From: Mesorhizobium ciceri biovar biserrulae WSM1271
Lineage (GTDB): Bacteria > Pseudomonadota > Alphaproteobacteria > Rhizobiales > Rhizobiaceae
Reading direction: 5' to 3'
DNA: 64,000 nt
Assembly (NCBI RefSeq): GCF_000185905.1
Contig: NC_014923.1
Coordinates: forward strand, 5,417,501-5,481,500
How positions within the stretch are numbered: the stretch's first letter is position 1; each line of letters opens with the position of its first letter. A model generated the notes under the pieces. That model was not told where the DNA came from. It saw only the letters and a program-made list of their open reading frames with translations, and did no database searches. The position numbers and the translations under genes are program-made. Below, piece by piece: positions 60,902 to 64,000 of the stretch.

Positions 60902-61615
60902 TTATTTTTCGGAGTTCATCACATAGAGCGCGCGCGAGCGTTCTAGATGCTTGATCATCGCCTTCTCGGCGCCGTCTGCATCCTTCAGTTCAATGCGGCC
61001 TATGATCTCTTCGTGCTCGGTGAGCGTGAACTTTTCCTTGCCGGTCCAGATCAGCATTTCGGTGTGGTATTCCTTCAGCCAGCCGAGCATCGCCTCGCTG
61101 ACGGCGACATAGATCGGGTTGCCGGAGATCGCGGCGATCTGTGTATGGAACTTCATGTCGGCGGAGATGAAGGCTTCGGAAGCGCCGCGAAAGCCGCGCT
61201 GTTCGGCAACGGTGGCCCGCAGCCGCAGCACATCCTCGGCGGTGGCCTTTTCGGCGGCTTCCCTGACCATACCACGCTCGAAGAAGATGCGCGCGGTCTT
61301 CAGGTGCTCCAGCGTGTCTTTCGATGACGACAGGATGATCTTGGCGGCGCCGTCGACCTGCTTGATGATCGACTTGGCGGTGAGTTGCAGCACCTTGGCG
61401 CGTTCGCCATGCGAGATCGCAACCAGCCCCATATTGCTCAGCGCCTGCATCGCCTCGCGGATCGCGGGGCGGCCGACCTCGAAGCGCTCCATCAGCTCGC
61501 GCTCCGAGGGCATGTCGTCGCCTGGCATCAGCTCGCCGCTGGTGATCAGCCGCTTCAGCCGCAAGAAGACCTCATCGGAAAGCTTGCGCCGGACAATCGG
61601 TTCCGAACGGTTCAT
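60902..61615 (-). CDS. FadR-type GntR regulator, probably of the D-apiose locus
   Basis: This 237-residue protein has a GntR winged helix (VFLRLKRLITSGELMPGDDM, SERELMERFEVGRPAIREAM) and an FCD effector domain (DMKFHTQIAAISGNPIYVAV, LTEHEEII). It lies between apnL and the RuBisCO-like gene and is divergent from the latter, with an ATTATACCAG motif in the gap. GGGAG lies before ATG 61615. It is the best candidate for binding the three shared operator sites; its ligand may be D-apionate or 3-oxo-isoapionate. Confidence 0.9.
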   Translation of the reverse strand: MNRSEPIVRRKLSDEVFLRLKRLITSGELMPGDDMPSERELMERFEVGRPAIREAMQALSNMGLVAISHGERAKVLQLTAKSIIKQVDGAAKIILSSSKDTLEHLKTARIFFERGMVREAAEKATAEDVLRLRATVAEQRGFRGASEAFISADMKFHTQIAAISGNPIYVAVSEAMLGWLKEYHTEMLIWTGKEKFTLTEHEEIIGRIELKDADGAEKAMIKHLERSRALYVMNSEK

Positions 61616-61722
61616 CGCCGCGAATCACTCCCTTGACCCGGCCCTATCTAACACTGCCGCCACAATTCCCGGAATTGCCGTCTGTCGATCCCGCTGCCGG
61701 ATATGACTTGCAATACTTATGT

Positions 61723-61736
61723 ACTCATTATACCAG
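61723..61736. promoter_or_regulatory. Operator candidate ACTCATTATACCAG before the RuBisCO-like gene
   Basis: The 14-mer is identical to 53509-53522 and its ATTATACCAG core is also at 52517-52526. Here the left TGGT half is degenerate (TTAT). It lies 54 bases before the RuBisCO-like start and 108 bases from the divergent GntR start. Confidence 0.55.
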
Positions 61737-61789
61737 ATTTGAAACACCAGTGAACCTTTTTCGAACGCCTCGGCTTGAGACAGCGGACC

Positions 61790-63040
61790 ATGATCACCCT
61801 CACCTACCGCATCGAAACGCCTGGAAGCATCGAAGCGCTGGCGGCCAAGATCGCCAGCGATCAGTCGACCGGCACCTTCGTAGCGCTGCCCGGCGAGACC
61901 GAGGAACTGAAGGCCCGGGTGGCGGCACGTGTGCTGGCGATTCGGCCTCTGCCCGATGCCGAGCGGCCGTCGCTTCCAAATGACGGTAAGGGGCCGTTCA
62001 GGCGCGCCGATGTCGACATCGCCTTTCCGTTCGATGCCATCGGCACCGACCTTTCGGCGCTGATGACGATTGCCATCGGCGGCACCTATTCGATCAAGGG
62101 CCTTACCGGGATTCGCGTCGTCGACATGAAATTGCCGGAGGAGTATCGCGGGGCACATCCCGGCCCACAGTTCGGTGTCGCCGGCAGCCGCCGGCTGACC
62201 AATGTGACTGACCGCCCGATCATCGGCACGATCGTCAAGCCGGCGCTAGGATTGCGGCCGCACGAGACGGCGGCAATGGTGGCGGAACTGATCGCCGCCG
62301 GCGTCGACTTCATCAAGGATGACGAGAAGCTGATGAGCCCGGCCTATTCGCCCCTGTCGGAACGGGTGAAGGCAATCATGCCGCTGATCCTCGATCACGA
62401 GCAGAAGACCGGCAAGAAGGTCATGTATGCCTTCGGCATTTCGCACGCCGATCCGGACGAGATGATGCGCAACCACGATCTGGTGGCGAAGGCCGGCGGC
62501 AATTGTGCTGTTATCAACATCAATTCGATCGGCTTTGGCGGCATGGCATTCCTGAGAAAACGCTCCGGCCTGGTGCTGCATGCTCATCGCAACGGCTGGG
62601 ACATCCTCACCCGTCACCCCGGCCTCGGCATGGACTTCAAGGTCTGGCAGCAATTCTGGCGACTGCTCGGCGTCGACCAGTTCCAGATCAACGGCATCGC
62701 CTCGAAATACTGGGAGCCGGATGACTCTTTCGTCGAATCCTTCAAGGCGGTGACGACGCCGATCTTTTCGCCTGGGGACTGCGCATTACCGGTGGCAGGT
62801 TCCGGCCAGTGGGGCGGTCAGGCGCCCGAGACATATGCACGGACCGGCCGGACCGTGGATCTTCTCTATCTCTGCGGCGGCGGCATCGTCAGCCATCCGG
62901 ACGGACCGGGCGCCGGCGTACGTGCCGTGCAGCAAGCCTGGCAAGCGGCGGTCGACGGCATTCCGCTGGCCGACTTCGCCTTGAACCATCCCGAACTGGC
63001 GCGGTCGATCGAAAAATTCGGCGACGGCAAGGCAGCCTGA
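61790..63040 (+). CDS. oiaX: RuBisCO-like protein, probable 3-oxo-isoapionate-4-phosphate decarboxylase
   Basis: This 416-residue protein has the RuBisCO large-subunit fold. The N-terminal domain includes DQSTGTF, the catalytic barrel has GVDFIKDDEKL with Lys176 at the carbamylation position and metal ligands Asp178/Glu179, and the phosphate site has CGGGIVSHPDGPGAGV. The loop-6 lysine region of true RuBisCO is replaced by GSGQWGGQAP, so carbon fixation is not expected. Beside OiaK and ApnO it fits OiaX (decarboxylation to L-erythrulose 1-phosphate); the related OiaT transcarboxylase/hydrolase is the alternative. ATG 61790 was chosen over an in-frame start 15 bases earlier. Confidence 0.8.
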   Translation: MITLTYRIETPGSIEALAAKIASDQSTGTFVALPGETEELKARVAARVLAIRPLPDAERPSLPNDGKGPFRRADVDIAFPFDAIGTDLSALMTIAIGGTYSIKGLTGIRVVDMKLPEEYRGAHPGPQFGVAGSRRLTNVTDRPIIGTIVKPALGLRPHETAAMVAELIAAGVDFIKDDEKLMSPAYSPLSERVKAIMPLILDHEQKTGKKVMYAFGISHADPDEMMRNHDLVAKAGGNCAVININSIGFGGMAFLRKRSGLVLHAHRNGWDILTRHPGLGMDFKVWQQFWRLLGVDQFQINGIASKYWEPDDSFVESFKAVTTPIFSPGDCALPVAGSGQWGGQAPETYARTGRTVDLLYLCGGGIVSHPDGPGAGVRAVQQAWQAAVDGIPLADFALNHPELARSIEKFGDGKAA

Positions 63041-63044
63041 GACG

Positions 63045-64000
63045 ATGCAGGACCTGCTTCTCAGCTATTATGGCGACGACCTGACCGGCTCGACCGATGT
63101 CATGGAGGCGCTCGAGCTCGGTGGCGTGCCGACCGTGCTGTTCATGCGCCAGCCGGACGCGGCCCTGCTGTCCCGGTTTGGCCGTTGCCGGGCGATAGGG
63201 CTGGCCGGCACCAGCCGCAGTGAGACGCCGCAATGGATGGACACGCATCTGCGCGATGCCTTCGCCTGGCTGAAGACGCTTAACGCCGAGATTTGCCACT
63301 ACAAGGTCTGCTCGACCTTCGATTCCAGCCCGACGATCGGCAGCATCGGCCGAGCCATCGAGGTCGGCCGCTCGGTGTTCGCGCAGGATAGCGTGCCACT
63401 GCTGGTCGGCGCGCCGCAGCTCAAGCGCTATACCGCTTTCGGCCATCTGTTCGCGGCCTATCGCGACCAATATTTCCGCATTGATCGCCACCCGGTGATG
63501 AGCCGTCACCCGACGACGCCAATGGATGAGTCCGATCTGCTGATCCATCTGTCGCGGCAGACGGCGCTGAGCTCCGGGCTGGTCGATCTTGCGACGCTGC
63601 AGTCGGCATCGCGGTCGGCGGCGTTCGATCGCCTGACCGGAAACGGCACCCCCATCGTGCTTGTCGATGTCGACAATCTGGAAACGCAGGCCCTTGCCGG
63701 CAAGGAGCTATGGCGCGTTCGCAAGCCCGGCGGTTCTTTTGTCGTCGGCTCATCCGGGATCGAGTATGCATTGCTGGCCGAATGGGCGTCGAATGGCATC
63801 GTCAGCGCCGGACATGGCTTCACGCTACCGGGCGCAGCCGAGCGGATAGCCGTCGTGTCGGGCAGTTGCTCGCCGACCACCGAACGACAGATCCGGCATG
63901 CCCTGACCGACGGTTTCGACGGCATCGAGGTCGATCCGGTCGAACTGGTTTCGGAGGCCTCGCAGCAGGCGATCACGCGCGCAACGGCAAGCGGCCGTGC
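63045..64000 (+). CDS. oiaK: 3-Oxo-isoapionate kinase (DUF1537 four-carbon acid sugar kinase family), 3' end outside window
   Basis: The frame is open from ATG 63045, 4 bases after the RuBisCO-like stop, to the window edge (318 codons). It begins MQDLLLSYYGDDLTGSTDVM, the DDLTG motif of the DUF1537 kinase family, and has STFDSSPTIGSIGRAIEVG and VVSGSCSPTTERQI later, as expected for the second domain. In the D-apiose pathway this kinase phosphorylates 3-oxo-isoapionate for the RuBisCO-like enzyme. The C-terminal nucleotide-binding end is missing from the window. Confidence 0.85.
   Translation, partial: MQDLLLSYYGDDLTGSTDVMEALELGGVPTVLFMRQPDAALLSRFGRCRAIGLAGTSRSETPQWMDTHLRDAFAWLKTLNAEICHYKVCSTFDSSPTIGSIGRAIEVGRSVFAQDSVPLLVGAPQLKRYTAFGHLFAAYRDQYFRIDRHPVMSRHPTTPMDESDLLIHLSRQTALSSGLVDLATLQSASRSAAFDRLTGNGTPIVLVDVDNLETQALAGKELWRVRKPGGSFVVGSSGIEYALLAEWASNGIVSAGHGFTLPGAAERIAVVSGSCSPTTERQIRHALTDGFDGIEVDPVELVSEASQQAITRATASGR

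Overview
The window looks like a catabolic stretch of a high-GC alphaproteobacterial genome, most likely Rhizobiales and Mesorhizobium-like. This is an inference from GC-rich codon use, the dense set of sugar ABC importers, the phosphonate genes and the D-apiose genes; no rRNA, tRNA or housekeeping marker is present to fix the species. I support 58 protein genes, the first and last cut by the window edges. I see no transposase, integrase, CRISPR array or RNA gene.

Layout. 1-3341: the end of a dipeptide/oligopeptide importer (two ATPase genes) followed by a CocE-type S15 hydrolase. 3359-8101: a LysR regulator divergent from a quinone-oxidoreductase-like MDR enzyme, a 19-bp palindromic tandem repeat, a zinc-ribbon protein, a Tim44-like membrane protein and a beta-propeller lactonase. 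8301-15868: an operon with a MaoC hydratase, a family III CoA-transferase, a solute-binding protein without signal peptide, and a ribose-type importer whose RbsA-type ATPase is split into two genes. 15878-25039: an oxidative sugar-acid cluster (lactonase, IclR regulator, family 1 sugar importer, enolase-superfamily dehydratase, rhamnose-type mutarotase, Gfo/Idh/MocA dehydrogenase, second MaoC protein).

25054-38627: a 2-aminoethylphosphonate system. PhnSTUV import the substrate. PhnW makes phosphonoacetaldehyde from it, and PbfA would make the same product from the 1-hydroxy derivative. PhnY oxidises this to phosphonoacetate, and PhnA cleaves that to acetate and phosphate. A Na/Pi cotransporter-like protein and a LysR regulator complete the set, and an unexplained D-2-hydroxyacid dehydrogenase is coupled to pbfA. 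38624-41973: a dimethylglycine/sarcosine dehydrogenase-like flavoprotein and a DeoR regulator. 42049-52278: a ribose-type importer with a fused double permease, followed by an SDR dehydrogenase, a 3-hydroxyacyl-CoA-dehydrogenase-like enzyme, a beta-keto acid cleavage enzyme (BKACE) and an SMP-30 lactonase, flanked by two GntR regulators. The set fits oxidation of a sugar, perhaps a 2-deoxy sugar, to a 3-keto acid that BKACE cleaves.

52581-64000: a D-apiose pathway. It holds an importer with a DUF2291 lipoprotein, D-apiose dehydrogenase (ApsD), D-apionolactonase (ApnL), D-apionate oxidoisomerase (ApnO), a RuBisCO-like protein (OiaX type) and 3-oxo-isoapionate kinase (OiaK), with a FadR-type regulator inside. 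Three promoter regions of this locus share an ATTATACCAG motif, the likely operator.

Recurring themes are ATGA or 8-bp stop/start overlaps inside operons, strong hairpins just after each of the four sugar-binding-protein genes, and a local regulator beside most clusters. The least explained parts are the MaoC/CoA-transferase/leaderless-binding-protein operon, the BKACE sugar cluster, and the dehydrogenase in the phosphonate operon.
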